Made by a program: the position numbers and the translations under genes. Shown piece after piece: positions 5,510 through 5,558 of a stretch of DNA of 5,558 nucleotides. The DNA comes from an uncultured Clostridia bacterium (lineage in GTDB: Bacteria > Bacillota > Clostridia > Oscillospirales > Acutalibacteraceae). A model generated the notes under the pieces. The model searched no databases. It was given only the letters and a program-made list of their open reading frames with translations, and was not told the DNA's origin. Every line of letters begins with the position of its first letter. The first letter of the stretch is position 1. The stretch lies in NCBI GenBank assembly GCA_946002045.1, contig CAMFYM010000091.1, positions 1 through 5,558 of the forward strand, read 5' to 3'.

Positions 5510-5558
5510 GAGATAGACAGTAACATTTTTCAGTTTTTTCATATATATTTATATGCCC
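5510..5558. other. A+T-rich upstream stretch without a gene
   Basis: About 50 bases to the window edge hold runs of A/T (including a TATATATTTATAT stretch) and no reading frame, hairpin terminator or further operator copy that I can support. It is probably the intergenic region upstream of feoA. Confidence 0.4.

Noticed and set aside
1..5558. Defence system, mobile element, CRISPR array or other new multi-gene system
   Set aside because: All genes belong to familiar housekeeping or surface families, no transposase, integrase, att-like repeat or regular repeat array is visible, and base composition looks even throughout.

Overview
The window looks like chromosomal DNA of a low-to-moderate GC Clostridia-type Firmicute. 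This rests on the A+T-rich codon use, the strong Shine-Dalgarno sites, the capsule-type tyrosine kinase with a CpsC/CpsD layout, and above all the gene order feoA-feoB-(small Cys-rich membrane protein), which is typical of Clostridia. No species can be named from the sequence. I see no RNA gene, insertion sequence, phage gene or CRISPR array, and no clearly new multi-gene system. The most interesting parts are regulatory.

Left part, + strand (1-2050). The 3' end of a gene for a surface protein with bacterial Ig-like modules runs in from the left edge. One base after its stop, a GTG start opens a 445-residue protein that joins a Wzz/CpsC-type membrane chain-length domain to a CpsD-type P-loop tyrosine-kinase domain. 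The pair looks like the end of a cell-surface or polysaccharide operon. It closes at a strong hairpin terminator, which also lies at the end of the convergent gene on the other strand.

Middle part, - strand (2050-2802). A HAD-family phosphatase of the YjjG (noncanonical pyrimidine nucleotidase) type starts at 2739 behind a GAGGTG ribosome site. Just upstream, the feo operon terminator and the likely promoter of the HAD gene are superimposed: the extended -10 box sits in the loop of the terminator hairpin.

Right part, - strand (2806-5509). This is a ferrous-iron uptake operon read right to left: promoter, feoA (73 aa), feoB (717 aa), then a 56-aa FeoB-associated Cys-rich membrane protein. FeoB is the GTPase-permease for Fe2+, FeoA is its small SH3-like cytoplasmic partner, and the Cys-rich protein probably occupies the accessory role played by FeoC in enterobacteria. 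The promoter has a perfect TTGACA -35 box. Two copies of a GTTAG-N6-CTAAC operator overlap it, one between -35 and -10 and one at the expected transcription start. A third near-copy lies in the feoA-feoB gap. This arrangement suggests metal-dependent repression, probably by a DtxR/IdeR/MntR-type regulator; the identity of the regulator is inferred. The last ~50 bases (5510-5558) are A+T-rich upstream DNA with no gene that I can support.
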